A DNA stretch of 64,000 nucleotides from NCBI RefSeq assembly GCF_000011365.1, contig NC_004463.1, forward strand, positions 6,062,001-6,126,000, in the 5' to 3' direction. The DNA is from Bradyrhizobium diazoefficiens USDA 110 (GTDB lineage Bacteria > Pseudomonadota > Alphaproteobacteria > Rhizobiales > Xanthobacteraceae). The notes under the pieces were generated by a model. That model had not been told where the DNA came from and ran no database searches. It saw nothing but the letters and a program-made list of their open reading frames with translations. Below, one piece after another: positions 53,246 through 61,327 of this stretch; the first letter of the stretch is position 1, and each line of letters starts with the position of its first letter. A program made the translations under genes and the position numbers.

Positions 53246-53356
53246 GAGCAGCCCTCGTGTCGCGCGCGCAGTCTTTGCAAACGGCCGACCAAGTTTTCAG
53301 CGCGCGAGTCGATTGAAGGTCAGACCGCGTCGGCGCGCGGCGCGCGATCCGTTATT

Positions 53357-53381
53357 GGAACCTTACCTGCCGAAGTGCGTT
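53357..53381 (+). promoter_or_regulatory. EcfG (general stress) promoter
   Basis: GGAAC (53357-53361), 16 nt, CGTT (53378-53381): a perfect match to the alphaproteobacterial EcfG consensus GGAAC-N16/17-CGTT. The start point would be near 53388, about 93 nt ahead of the Crp/Fnr gene start. Confidence 0.7.
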
Positions 53382-53385
53382 TGTC

Positions 53386-53403
53386 CACTTGCCGTGGCAA
53401 GTG
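53386..53403. promoter_or_regulatory. Perfect inverted repeat at the predicted transcription start
   Basis: CACTTGCC-GT-GGCAAGTG: 8-bp arms, 2-bp centre. It sits on the expected +1 of the EcfG promoter and could be an operator or form a 5-prime mRNA hairpin. Confidence 0.5.
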
Positions 53404-53480
53404 TCGGCGCGGCAACGCGGCTCGGCCGGTGACGATGCTTTCGCCCGCCGCCGAGCCTCCGTCGAGGGGCTACTCCCGTG

Positions 53481-54269
53481 ATGGAGCGCGCGACAAGAGT
53501 TGGTAATCGCCTGTTAGCTGCGTTACCGCCGGCCGACTTCGCTTTGCTTGCACCGCATTTACGGAAAGTACCGCTCCTGCACGACGCAGTGCTCGTTCGA
53601 TCGGGCGACCGGATCGAGCACCTTTACTTCCCCTGCAGCGGCGCGATCGCCCTCATCATGGAGTTGCCGAACGGACAGACGGCCGCAACCGCGGTGATCG
53701 GCAACGACGGCGCCGTCGGACTCATGACGGCGCTCGGCCCCGTCCGATCTCCCCTGACGGCGGTTGTCCGCGTGGCCGGGACCGCACTGCAGATCTCACC
53801 CGCGCGATTTCAAGCGGCGCTCGAACGCAGTCCCGCCATCGCAAACGCGGTTCAGATTGTCACCAGGGCGATGATGACGCAATTCCTGCACGTCGCGGCC
53901 TGCAACGCGCTGCACTCCGTCGAAGCGCGCCTCGCCCGCTGGCTGCTTCACATTCACGACCGGACGGATGGCGGTGACATCCTGCCCCTGACCCAGGAGA
54001 CGCTGTCGGAATTGCTCGGCGTCCGGCGCACCACGGTCACGCACGTCGTGAGCGCACTGCGAGCATCAAGGGCCATCAAATCCAATCGGCGCGGCCAGCT
54101 CGAGATCGACAGGCAACGGCTCGAGGTCGTCGCTTGCGAATGCTACAAGGTGATGAGCCGCAGGATCGATCGGATCGTGTCGCAGGATGCGGTAAGGCTC
54201 CTTCACGCCGCGCCGGCGCGGAATGGCTGCCCGCCCCCGGACTTCCCGTTCGCCAAGACCGACTCGTAG
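53481..54269 (+). CDS. Crp/Fnr-family regulator, 262 aa
   Basis: Cyclic-nucleotide-binding-like domain (about 20-140: HLYFPCSGAIALIMELPNGQ, TAATAVIGNDGAVGLMTAL) and Crp-type winged helix (about 150-225: LPLTQETLSELLGVRRTTVT, HVVSALRASRAIKSNRRGQL). No four-Cys cluster, so not an oxygen-sensing FNR. Many such proteins in Bradyrhizobium are stress regulators with unknown ligand. GTG 53478 and ATG 53481 are adjacent; I used the ATG. The EcfG-type promoter upstream links it to the general stress response. Its 3-prime end overlaps a small gene on the other strand. Confidence 0.88.
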   Translation: MERATRVGNRLLAALPPADFALLAPHLRKVPLLHDAVLVRSGDRIEHLYFPCSGAIALIMELPNGQTAATAVIGNDGAVGLMTALGPVRSPLTAVVRVAGTALQISPARFQAALERSPAIANAVQIVTRAMMTQFLHVAACNALHSVEARLARWLLHIHDRTDGGDILPLTQETLSELLGVRRTTVTHVVSALRASRAIKSNRRGQLEIDRQRLEVVACECYKVMSRRIDRIVSQDAVRLLHAAPARNGCPPPDFPFAKTDS

Positions 54270-54430
54270 ACCCAGGCCTCCCTGGCGAACCACTCGTGCG
54301 TCGCCGCGCACATCCGGCAATAGGTGCGCGAGAAAAAGACCGCGCTGCAGCGAAACTTGTCGCTATCCACCTCGATGCCTGTCGGAATAGCGCTCCCCGT
54401 TTCCGGGCACTTGATCATCACCATACCCAT
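54203..54430 (-). CDS. Small zinc-ribbon-like protein, 75 aa
   Basis: ATG 54430 after GGAGGGAAATCAGGG. Sequence IKCPETGSAIPTGIEVDSDK, then FRCSAVFFSRTYCRMCAATH and EWFAREAWVYES. The C-P-x-T-G knuckle and a later C-R-x-C give a likely zinc-binding pair, as in short regulatory zinc-ribbon proteins. I recall close relatives across Bradyrhizobium. Its last 22 codons overlap the end of the Crp/Fnr gene in the opposite direction (54203-54269), so transcripts could form an antisense pair. Confidence 0.7.
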   Translation of the reverse strand: MGMVMIKCPETGSAIPTGIEVDSDKFRCSAVFFSRTYCRMCAATHEWFAREAWVYESVLANGKSGGGQPFRAGAA

Positions 54431-54548
54431 CCCTGATTTCCCTCCAGCTTGGCATCACCTCACGGCGAGGCTGGCCGCCATCGGCTGGACGGCGTCTCTT
54501 CTCGCGAAGACGCTCGTCCAGCCGATCCACGTGGCCAGTAGCTTCGAT

Positions 54549-55034
54549 TCAAGCAGCCCTATGCAGAACCCGGTTGAAGCTGTTCTTGATCGGCTCGGCC
54601 GTCTCGGTCGCGACCTTCTGGGCCAGATCCCAAAGCTCCCGATTCTGGGCGGAAGCCGCTTCAAAGGTCTTGCGACCGTGGGCGGTGGAGAGGTTCACGA
54701 GGTCCGCAAACGACCTCGCATCCGCAAGCTGGGAGAAGAATTCCAGCGCGGAGCTGGTATTGGCGTTGGATATTTCGATGACCTTGGTGCCGTAATCGGC
54801 GGAACGCTTGGCACTGGTCGAACAGGCGTCGCAGAGTGCCGCGGTAATCTCCTCGGACGTCACCTTCATCTGCTCGAAATTTGCCTTGGCCCGTGTCGCG
54901 GCCGGCGCGGCGAGATCGCCGAAGATCGCCTGGATGTTGAAAAACGGCATGTCGAACTTGAGCTTTGTATTTCCGTTCGCCGTCCCATTCAGCGGAGCGG
55001 CTTTCGTCTCGACTTTCATATCGGCATCACTCAC
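54549..55034 (-). CDS. Phasin
   Basis: Coats polyhydroxyalkanoate granules. 161 aa, nearly all helix, with the Phasin_2 pattern: FGDLAAPAATRAKANFEQMK, ITAALCDACSTSAKRSADYG, SALEFFSQLADARSFADLVN and NRELWDLAQKVATETAEPIK. Bradyrhizobium stores PHB and has several phasins. GTG 55034 is the best start; AGGATGAAAGCCC precedes it. No PHA synthase nearby. Its place beside stress-type genes fits phasin induction under carbon or stress signals. Confidence 0.88.
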   Translation of the reverse strand: MSDADMKVETKAAPLNGTANGNTKLKFDMPFFNIQAIFGDLAAPAATRAKANFEQMKVTSEEITAALCDACSTSAKRSADYGTKVIEISNANTSSALEFFSQLADARSFADLVNLSTAHGRKTFEAASAQNRELWDLAQKVATETAEPIKNSFNRVLHRAA

Positions 55035-55374
55035 GGGCTTTCATCCTTTCAAGCGAAACTAGATGATGGATTGAAGACTCCCCGACGCGTCCAGGTGCGT
55101 GCTGCAACGGGACGCCACTGCCCCTACTTTCACGATGGTGGGATGCTGCTGCGGATATTCCGCTCTCGCCCCCTGCCGGAGCCAACTATGGCCGACGACA
55201 ATCGACGCTTCGGTTCGCTTTCGGACTCTCGCTTTGAATTTATTCGAATATTGCGACGAAGCGGCGCAGCGAGAATCCTGCGCCCTTAAAGTTGCGGCAA
55301 TTGCATGCGCCAACTTCAGATCAGCGCCGGCGAGCTATTCAGAGGCGTCGATCCCCGGAGCCGTTTGAGCCGGA
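55035..55374. other. Intergenic region upstream of the phasin gene
   Basis: 340 bp. No plausible gene. The 55160-55330 part has lower GC and stop codons in all frames, which suggests decayed sequence. The right end leads into the PAS_5 remnant at 55375. Confidence 0.4.
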
Positions 55375-55476
55375 ATGTTCTACCGCCTGCGCAGCCGGCA
55401 AGTTGGCCTGCAACGGACCCTGTGCGACAAATTGGCCGGTCTACGCGGGCTGATGGTGTATGAAGGGCTGCGGTAG
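55375..55476 (+). pseudogene. C-terminal remnant of a PAS_5 gene
   Basis: A 33-codon frame ending LAGLRGLMVYEGLR-stop. The full PAS_5 protein at 52691 ends KLQIARGLMVYEGLR, and the bases CTGATGGTGTATGA plus GGG match almost exactly (53219 and 55450). Only the tail survives, so it is a leftover of a duplicated or older neighbouring gene. Confidence 0.6.
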
Positions 55477-55542
55477 ATTTCGTTTCGACGCGAGCGAGCG
55501 CCACAATCTCGATGCAGCCTCTCTCACCTGGACGAAGCAGCC

Positions 55543-55971
55543 ATGCCCGACATCATCAATTTCGGTACGCTCGAGCTCCGCTTCCTGCACAGCAAGGACG
55601 ACACCGGCGGCAGCGTCGACATCTTCGAAATGACGTTGCAGCCGAATGCGCGGATGCCGATCCCGCACTATCACGACCGCTGGGACGAAACGATCTACGG
55701 GCTGTCCGGCGTCTCGACCTGGACGATCGACGGCCAGCAGACCGATGTTGGCCCCGGAGCCTCAGTCTTCATCAAGCGCGGCATCGTGCACGGCTTTACG
55801 AACCGTTCGACGGGGCCTGCGACATGCCTGTGCATCCTGAGCCCCGGGGTGCTGGGACCGCAATATTTCACCGAGATGGCAAAGCTCCTGTCGGCCGGCG
55901 CGCCACCCGATCCCGTGAAGATGAAAGAGACGATGCTGCGCTACGGACTGGTGCCGGCGCCGGCCGCGTGA
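55543..55971 (+). CDS. Cupin-domain protein, 142 aa
   Basis: One cupin barrel. Metal-ligand motif 1 is in MPIPHYHDRWDETIYGLSG (two His and a Glu), motif 2 in KRGIVHGFTNRS (His). The rest has EYF-like and MAKLLSAGAPPDPVKMKETM at the end, as in a common bacterial family of unknown enzymes. No signal peptide. Might be a dioxygenase, isomerase or binding protein. ATG 55543. It stands between the PAS_5 remnant and the convergent transglutaminase gene. Confidence 0.82.
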   Translation: MPDIINFGTLELRFLHSKDDTGGSVDIFEMTLQPNARMPIPHYHDRWDETIYGLSGVSTWTIDGQQTDVGPGASVFIKRGIVHGFTNRSTGPATCLCILSPGVLGPQYFTEMAKLLSAGAPPDPVKMKETMLRYGLVPAPAA

Positions 55972-56005
55972 GCCAAGCTCGCCGGCGAATGGAAATGACC
56001 GAGCA

Positions 56006-56812
56006 TCATGCGATCTCGTCGGTCCAGACCTTGAAGCTGACCAGCTCGTTCGGGCCGAAGGTCTGCGTGATCGGAACGTCGCAGGCATCGCGCCCCTGAG
56101 CGATCAGGACGCGGCCCTGCCGCGGCACGTTGTTGCGCGGGTCGAAAGTGTGCCAGCGCCCGCCGATGAAGGCCTCGAACCAGCCGGCGAAATCGCCCAC
56201 CGCCCAAGGCTGCGGCGTGCCGACGTCGCTCAGATAGCCGGTGCAATACCGTGCGGGAATGTTCATGCAGCGGCAGAACGCAATGGCGAGGTGGGCATAG
56301 TCGCGGCAGACGCCCTTGCCCTCCTGGTATGCCTCCCACGCCGTCTTGGTCGCGCGCGCATGCTCGTAGCCGAAAGCGATGTGGCCGTGAACGAAATCGC
56401 AGATCGCCTGCACCCGCGCCCACCCCGGAGGCGTCTTCTCGAACAGCTTCCAGGCGATCTCCGAGAGCCGGTCGGTCTCGCAGTAGCGGCTGCCGAGCAG
56501 ATAAACCAGCGTATCGGAAGGCAGCTCTTCGATCCTGTGCTGAACCGCCGACGCAACCACCGGATCCGGCAGGCCGCTGTCGCGAACCACGCCATCTGCT
56601 GCAAGGCGCATGCGACCGGCCGGCGCGACCATGCGGCTGCACCAATTGCCGAACATGTCCCGATAGGGCGTGATCTCGACCGCAGGCGTGGTGGTCAGGA
56701 AGTCCGGCACGATGACATCGGAGGCGCGCGTGAAATGCGTGCCCAGCACCATGATCATCGGAGTCGGTTGCGGGAAATCATAGAGCATTTCGAATCCGAC
56801 ACGGAATTTCAT
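56006..56812 (-). CDS. Transglutaminase-like protease-fold protein, 268 aa
   Basis: Bacterial transglutaminase-like family. Catalytic Cys in EGKGVCRDYAHLAIAFCRCM, His and Asp in RWHTFDPRNN. The N-terminal 90 residues (FRVGFEMLYDFPQPTPMIMV) form the beta-rich domain always paired with it. Members are thought to act as peptidases or amidases; in several bacteria they sit with circularly permuted ATP-grasp ligases, absent here. ATG 56812 with AAGG upstream. Convergent with the cupin gene, 34 bp apart. Confidence 0.88.
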   Translation of the reverse strand: MKFRVGFEMLYDFPQPTPMIMVLGTHFTRASDVIVPDFLTTTPAVEITPYRDMFGNWCSRMVAPAGRMRLAADGVVRDSGLPDPVVASAVQHRIEELPSDTLVYLLGSRYCETDRLSEIAWKLFEKTPPGWARVQAICDFVHGHIAFGYEHARATKTAWEAYQEGKGVCRDYAHLAIAFCRCMNIPARYCTGYLSDVGTPQPWAVGDFAGWFEAFIGGRWHTFDPRNNVPRQGRVLIAQGRDACDVPITQTFGPNELVSFKVWTDEIA

Positions 56813-57011
56813 TCGAAATGCCTTTTTGCTGGGTGTCAGCTCGAAATGGCGATGAATCCGCCGATTACAAGACATGCAGGCGAACTTGCGCGTGCTCCGC
56901 GCCATCATTGCAGTTCGCGCCCGGGCTGGCGAGTTCGTTTTGACAGCTTCACCGGCGCGGCCCGCGCGGCTAAGCTGTGCGCTCCAAAAGGATTTGATCT
57001 ATGGGAAGAGC

Positions 57012-57425
57012 ATGCTGACCGGAAGTTGCCTGTGCGGCGCCGTTGCGTATGAAGTGGATGCGGAGCCCGCGCCCTTCGTGCATTGCCATTGCCAGACCTG
57101 CCGCAAGACGCACGGCTCGGCGTTTTCCAGCGTGATGCCGGTGCCGCGCGCGGCGTTCCGGTGGGTGCGCGGCGACGAGTTGCTCGCCGCGTTCGAGTCC
57201 TCGCCCGGCAAATTCCGCCGCTTCTGCACCCGCTGCGGCTCGCATATCATGGCGGAACGGATCGCACAGCCGAACGTGCTGTTGCGCATGGGATGCCTGG
57301 ATACGCCGGTCGCGGGCCCCGCGCGCGCTCACATCTGGCGCTCGGACGCGGCAAGCTGGTACGACCCCAAGGACGCGACGCCGGAACTGCCGGAAGCGGC
57401 CGCCAGCCCTCCCCCGGCGCGATAG
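57012..57425 (+). CDS. GFA/CENP-V family zinc protein, 137 aa
   Basis: Second GFA protein of the window. Zinc ligands: GSCLCGAV, then HCHCQTCRKTHGSAF, then RRFCTRCGSHI. Same length as the one at 1127 but only distantly similar. Unknown substrate; the name comes from a formaldehyde-activating relative. ATG 57012 after GGGAAGAGC. Divergent from the transglutaminase gene; its stop is 82 bp from the stop of the secreted-repeat gene. Confidence 0.85.
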   Translation: MLTGSCLCGAVAYEVDAEPAPFVHCHCQTCRKTHGSAFSSVMPVPRAAFRWVRGDELLAAFESSPGKFRRFCTRCGSHIMAERIAQPNVLLRMGCLDTPVAGPARAHIWRSDAASWYDPKDATPELPEAAASPPPAR

Positions 57426-57507
57426 AGTCCCTCGCGCGACACGCCGCCTGCGCTATCGGGCCGGACATCGCGTGCCACGGCGATCCCCGGCCCGTGCTGT
57501 CAATCGC

Positions 57508-57897
57508 TCACGGCATCGCCAGATGCCAGGCGCCGTTGAGGAAACCGTCGCCGGTGATGTCGCCGGGCTTGGTATCCTTGGCGAAAGTATAGAGCGGCTT
57601 GCCCTTGTAGGCCCATTGCCTGGAGCCGTCGTCGCGCGTGATGATGGTGTAGCCGTCGCCGGCGGCATCGCTGGCCTCGGCCTTCAGCACCGGCCAGTTC
57701 GTCGCACACGGACCGTTGCAGGCCGACTTGCCGTCCGCGTCCTTGTCGAAGGTGTAGAGCGTCATGCCCTTGGCGTCAGTGAGCACGCTGCCCTTGTCGG
57801 TCTTGCCGGTTTTCGTCGGCGGCGCGGCGAACGCGGCGGGAATGATTGCGAGCGACACGGCTAGCGTGAGCGCGAGGCGGATCGGGGATGTCGTCAT
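57508..57897 (-). CDS. Exported secreted-repeat protein (COG4315-like), 129 aa
   Basis: Signal peptide MTTSPIRLALTLAVSLAIIP, cut after AFA. Two Y-T-F-x-K/D-D repeats: GMTLYTFDKDADGKSACNGP, then CATNWP, and GKPLYTFAKDTKPGDITGDG. This is the secreted-repeat/COG4315 family of about 130 aa. Members are periplasmic or lipid-anchored and of unknown function; the motif resembles metal- or haem-associated sites. ATG 57897 after CAGGAGAGATC. Confidence 0.87.
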   Translation of the reverse strand: MTTSPIRLALTLAVSLAIIPAAFAAPPTKTGKTDKGSVLTDAKGMTLYTFDKDADGKSACNGPCATNWPVLKAEASDAAGDGYTIITRDDGSRQWAYKGKPLYTFAKDTKPGDITGDGFLNGAWHLAMP

Positions 57898-58035
57898 GAT
57901 CTCTCCTGTCATACAATTGGCTTGCATGGGTAGGACGCCGCGCGAGCCGTCGTATTCCTTTGAGCGCGGCAAAGAAATTTTTCGCTGCACGCATCATTGC
58001 GCCGGAATAAACTGGAATGAGTGAGACGGACCGAC

Positions 58036-58557
58036 ATGAGCAAGCTGCATTGGCGTCCCGCGCACGCCTCCGACCTGCCCGCGATCGGCGCGATCGCAGC
58101 GCGCATCCATCCTGGTCTGCCTGAACGCCTTGAGGTGTTCGCGGAGAAGATGCGGCTCTATCCCGATGGCTGCCGTGTGCTCATCGCGGACGACGAGATC
58201 GCCGGCTACGGACTATCGCATCCCTGGCGTCGGCACCGGATTCCGCCGCTCGATGGATTCCTCGAACGACTGCCCGATGACGCGGACTGCCTCTACGTGC
58301 ACGACGTCGCCGTGCTGCCGGATCATCGTGGCGGCGTAGCGCGTGCCTATGTCGAAACGATCGAGAACCTGGCGCGCGCGTCGGGCATCGCGGCTCTCGC
58401 GCTGGTCTCGGTCTACGCCACGCGGCCGCTGTGGGAACGTTTCGGCTTTCGGCCCGTCACGGCGGATGCGGAGCTGCGCGCAAAGCTCGAATCCTACGGC
58501 GCCAGCGCGACCTACATGCTCCGCGATCTCACGGAGCCGTCGAGCGCCGGCACATGA
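58036..58557 (+). CDS. GNAT-family acetyltransferase, 173 aa
   Basis: Acetyl-CoA-dependent N-acetyltransferase. Motif A: CLYVHDVAVLPDHRGGVARA, where R/Q-x-x-G-x-A binds pyrophosphate of acetyl-CoA. Motif B: LVSVYATRPLWERFGFRPV. Acceptor unknown. ATG 58036 selected; a frame extends five codons upstream to GTG 58021. Divergent from the secreted-repeat gene by 138 bp. Confidence 0.85.
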   Translation: MSKLHWRPAHASDLPAIGAIAARIHPGLPERLEVFAEKMRLYPDGCRVLIADDEIAGYGLSHPWRRHRIPPLDGFLERLPDDADCLYVHDVAVLPDHRGGVARAYVETIENLARASGIAALALVSVYATRPLWERFGFRPVTADAELRAKLESYGASATYMLRDLTEPSSAGT

Positions 58558-58681
58558 GCTCGCCGTCCGATTCCCCGCTCACGCGGGCGTGAAGCCACCG
58601 GCTCGAACCGGTTTCGATCAGCTTCCGTCGAAGGTTCGTGCGAGCCGTTCCGGTCTCGCCGACCCGAGGCTGGAGAATTTC

Positions 58682-58984
58682 ATGAGACTCTCATTGTCGA
58701 AAGTTGCTTTCATTGCATGCGTTGCGGCGACCGCGTTCACGGCGACCAGCGCCAACGCGGTGCAGTTGCGGACCTATGGCTGCGACACGGCCTTCTTCGA
58801 GGGCTGCGCCGGCTTTGTCGAAGTGCCGCAGCAGCAGGCCGGACGGCGCGTCGTTCGCCTCACTCACGATACCTCGCCGATCTACATGAAGCAGACCGAC
58901 CCTCGCTACAATTCGGCTATGCGTGATGCCGGCGGCGGTGGTGGTGGCGGAGGCGGCGGCGGTGGTGGCGGCGGCGGCCGCTAA
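58682..58984 (+). CDS. Exported protein with a polyglycine tail, 100 aa
   Basis: ATG 58682; signal peptide MRLSLSKVAFIACVAATAFT, cut near ANA. The mature part of about 55 residues has a C-D-x-A-F-F-E-G-C motif (one disulfide) and YMKQTDPRYNSAMRDAG, and then a run of about 16 glycines ending in GR-stop. The Gly run is encoded by GGC/GGT codons, so it is a low-complexity repeat that can change length. Such tails occur in surface or cell-wall-like proteins. Family unknown. A strong terminator follows. Confidence 0.7.
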   Translation: MRLSLSKVAFIACVAATAFTATSANAVQLRTYGCDTAFFEGCAGFVEVPQQQAGRRVVRLTHDTSPIYMKQTDPRYNSAMRDAGGGGGGGGGGGGGGGGR

Positions 58985-59002
58985 GCCCACCCGATCTTGC
59001 GG

Positions 59003-59032
59003 GAACGCCGCTGGTTCGTGCCAGCGGCGTTC
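59003..59032 (+). terminator. Terminator after the polyglycine gene
   Basis: Perfect 12-bp stem GAACGCCGCTGG (59003-59014) / CCAGCGGCGTTC (59021-59032), 6-nt loop, followed by ATTCGTT. It also lies 31 bp from the stop of the convergent helicase gene and may end both transcripts. Confidence 0.75.
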
Positions 59033-59062
59033 ATTCGTTCCGGCCAGGACACGCGGGGTACT

Positions 59063-61015
59063 TCAGCCCCGATGCTTCTTCTTTGCCTTCTTTCCGGGCG
59101 CGCCCTTCACAGGCCACGCAGTGACCGCAGGCGGCTGTCCGGCGTGGCCGGGCTTGTTCTTATGCTTCTTTTTCTTCCCGAAAGCAGAAGCATCGTCGAA
59201 TTTCGGCCCGCGCTCGCCGAAAGCCTTGCTGCGCGGCTTGAATCCCGCCTCGCGCGGGCGATCGTCGCGACGTTCACGATGATCACTGTCGCCGCTCTCG
59301 CGCCGAGGCGGCTTTGACCGCTCTTCCGAAGGCGCTTGCCGCTGCGGCGCATCCGCCATCGGTTCGAGGCGGATATTGTCTTCCTTGTCCGGACGCTTGA
59401 TCTTGGCAGCGAAGGAGTCCGCGACCCGCTCGGAAATTTCGAACTCGGTCGTCGTGTCCATGATCTTGATGGCGCCGATGTCGCCCTTGTCGATGCCGCC
59501 ACGACGGCAAATCATCGGCAACAGCCAGCGTGCTTCCGCATTCTTTCTTCGTCCGATGTTGGCCCGGAACCAGACGCTGCCCTCCGCCATGCCGTGCTTC
59601 GACGACGATTTCCCCGATTTGGGGCGGGCTCTTTCGGGGCGATCATCGCCGCCCTGGGCCCGGACATTGTCGCGACCGCGATCGTCACGCGGCCGGCCAG
59701 CCCGCTCGCCGGGATCGATGATGTCTTCGGGCGACGGCAGCCGCGCGCGATAGAGCCGCGCCAGCGCCGCGGCGATATCCTCGGGCGACCGTTCGGCCAA
59801 TAGCGCCTGCGCCAGCACCAGATCGTCGGCGGTCGTCTCCTCGGTGAACAGCACGTCCTTCATGCGCTCGTGATCGAGCTTGCGGATCTCGTCCGCCTGG
59901 GGTGCCGTTCCCCAGACCGCGTCGATGCCTGAGAGATTGAGCAGCAGCTCCGCACGCCGCCGCCGTGCGGGCGGCACCAGCAGGACACTCGTGCCCTTTC
60001 GCCCCGCACGGCCGGTACGGCCCGAGCGATGCTGCATGACTTCGGCGTCGTTGGGCAGATCGGCCTGAATGACGAGGTCGAGGCTCGGCAGGTCGATGCC
60101 GCGGGCGGCGACGTCGGTTGCTACGCAGACGCGGGCACGCCCGTCCCTAAGCGACTGGAGCGCCAGGGTCCGCTCGTTCTGCGTCAATTCGCCCGATAGC
60201 GCGACGACGGAGAAGCCGCGCTCCAGCAGTGCCGCCTGCAAATGCCGGACGGCATCGCGCGTGCTGCAGAACACCAGGGCGCTCGGCGCCTCGAAGAAGC
60301 GCAGCACGTTGACCACCGCGTGCTCGACATCGGCGGGAGCGATCCGGATCGCGCGATACTCGATATCGGCGTGACCGCCTTCGTCGCCCGCGACCTCGAT
60401 CCGGAACGCCTGCTGCTGATATTGCTTGGCCAGCGCGACGATGCCGCGCGGAAAGGTCGCCGAGAACAACAGGGTGCGGCGCGTCTCCGGCGTGGTCTCG
60501 AGGATGAACTCCATGTCCTCGCGAAAGCCGAGATTGAGCATCTCGTCGGCCTCGTCGAGGACGACGGCCTTCAATTCGGAGATGTCGAGACGGCCGCGGC
60601 GCAAATGATCGCACAGCCGGCCCGGCGTGCCGACGACGATGTGCGCGCCAGCGGCCAGCTCGCGCTGCTCGCGCCGCGGATCCATGCCGCCGACACAGGA
60701 GACGACGCGCCCGTCAGCATGCTCGTACAGCCAGGCCAGTTCGCGCTGAACCTGCAAGGCAAGCTCGCGGGTCGGCGCCACGATCAGGGCGAGCGGCGCG
60801 CCCGCCCGCTCGAACCGCTCGATGCCATCAAGCAGATCCTTGGCCAGGGCCAGTCCGTAAGCGAGGGTCTTGCCGGAGCCGGTCTGGGCCGAGACCAGGA
60901 GGTCGCGGCCTGCGGCCTCCTCGGTGAGCACGGCGAGCTGAACGGGGGTCGGACGGTCGTAGTTGCGCTCGGCCAAAGCTCGGGCGAGCGGCGGACTCAT
61001 GGTCGGGAATGACAC
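59063..61015 (-). CDS. DEAD-box RNA helicase with DbpA-type RNA-binding domain
   Basis: A 650-aa ATP-dependent RNA helicase. Core motifs in order: SAQTGSGKT (I), PTRELALQ (Ia), TPGRL (Ib), DEAD (II), SAT (III), ATDVAARGIDLP (V), HRSGRTGRAG (VI). A DbpA/CsdA-type RNA-binding domain lies at about 475-550 (GSVWFRANIGRRKNAEARWL). The tail is Lys/Arg-rich, disordered, ending KKAKKKHRG. This is the CsdA/DeaD-like class used in ribosome assembly and cold growth. GTG 61015 is the start by spacing to AAGG; ATG 61000 is an alternative. Confidence 0.9.
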   Translation of the reverse strand: MSFPTMSPPLARALAERNYDRPTPVQLAVLTEEAAGRDLLVSAQTGSGKTLAYGLALAKDLLDGIERFERAGAPLALIVAPTRELALQVQRELAWLYEHADGRVVSCVGGMDPRREQRELAAGAHIVVGTPGRLCDHLRRGRLDISELKAVVLDEADEMLNLGFREDMEFILETTPETRRTLLFSATFPRGIVALAKQYQQQAFRIEVAGDEGGHADIEYRAIRIAPADVEHAVVNVLRFFEAPSALVFCSTRDAVRHLQAALLERGFSVVALSGELTQNERTLALQSLRDGRARVCVATDVAARGIDLPSLDLVIQADLPNDAEVMQHRSGRTGRAGRKGTSVLLVPPARRRRAELLLNLSGIDAVWGTAPQADEIRKLDHERMKDVLFTEETTADDLVLAQALLAERSPEDIAAALARLYRARLPSPEDIIDPGERAGRPRDDRGRDNVRAQGGDDRPERARPKSGKSSSKHGMAEGSVWFRANIGRRKNAEARWLLPMICRRGGIDKGDIGAIKIMDTTTEFEISERVADSFAAKIKRPDKEDNIRLEPMADAPQRQAPSEERSKPPRRESGDSDHRERRDDRPREAGFKPRSKAFGERGPKFDDASAFGKKKKHKNKPGHAGQPPAVTAWPVKGAPGKKAKKKHRG

Positions 61016-61327
61016 GGGATAAACCTTGGTTGGTCCAGGCGCGGAACGTCGAGCCGCGCGACCTGAAGCTGCGTGCTCGGCAAATGGTCCGGCCGCACGC
61101 GTGGTGATTTGATTTGGACGCTCTTTACGCCAAGCGCGGGCAAATCACCATGCCTATGACGCATGGCTTTGGCGACATCGCGAATAAGCTTACCGGCGGT
61201 CCGACCTACTACATGCAGCGTTTCCGGTCCGTTTTGCTGCATATAGTGAGCTTTTGCTCCAAAGCGGCTGATTTTCGCGGCCGCCTCGCTTAAATTGTGC
61301 GCGATTGGACGTGCCGGGAATGCGCGC
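61016..61327. other. Divergent region between helicase and YkgJ-like genes
   Basis: 312 bp, no gene. Likely a long 5-prime leader of the helicase, as is usual for cold-induced DEAD-box mRNAs, but I see no cold box. TTTGATTTGGACGCTCTTTA at 61110-61129 is more AT-rich than average. Confidence 0.35.
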
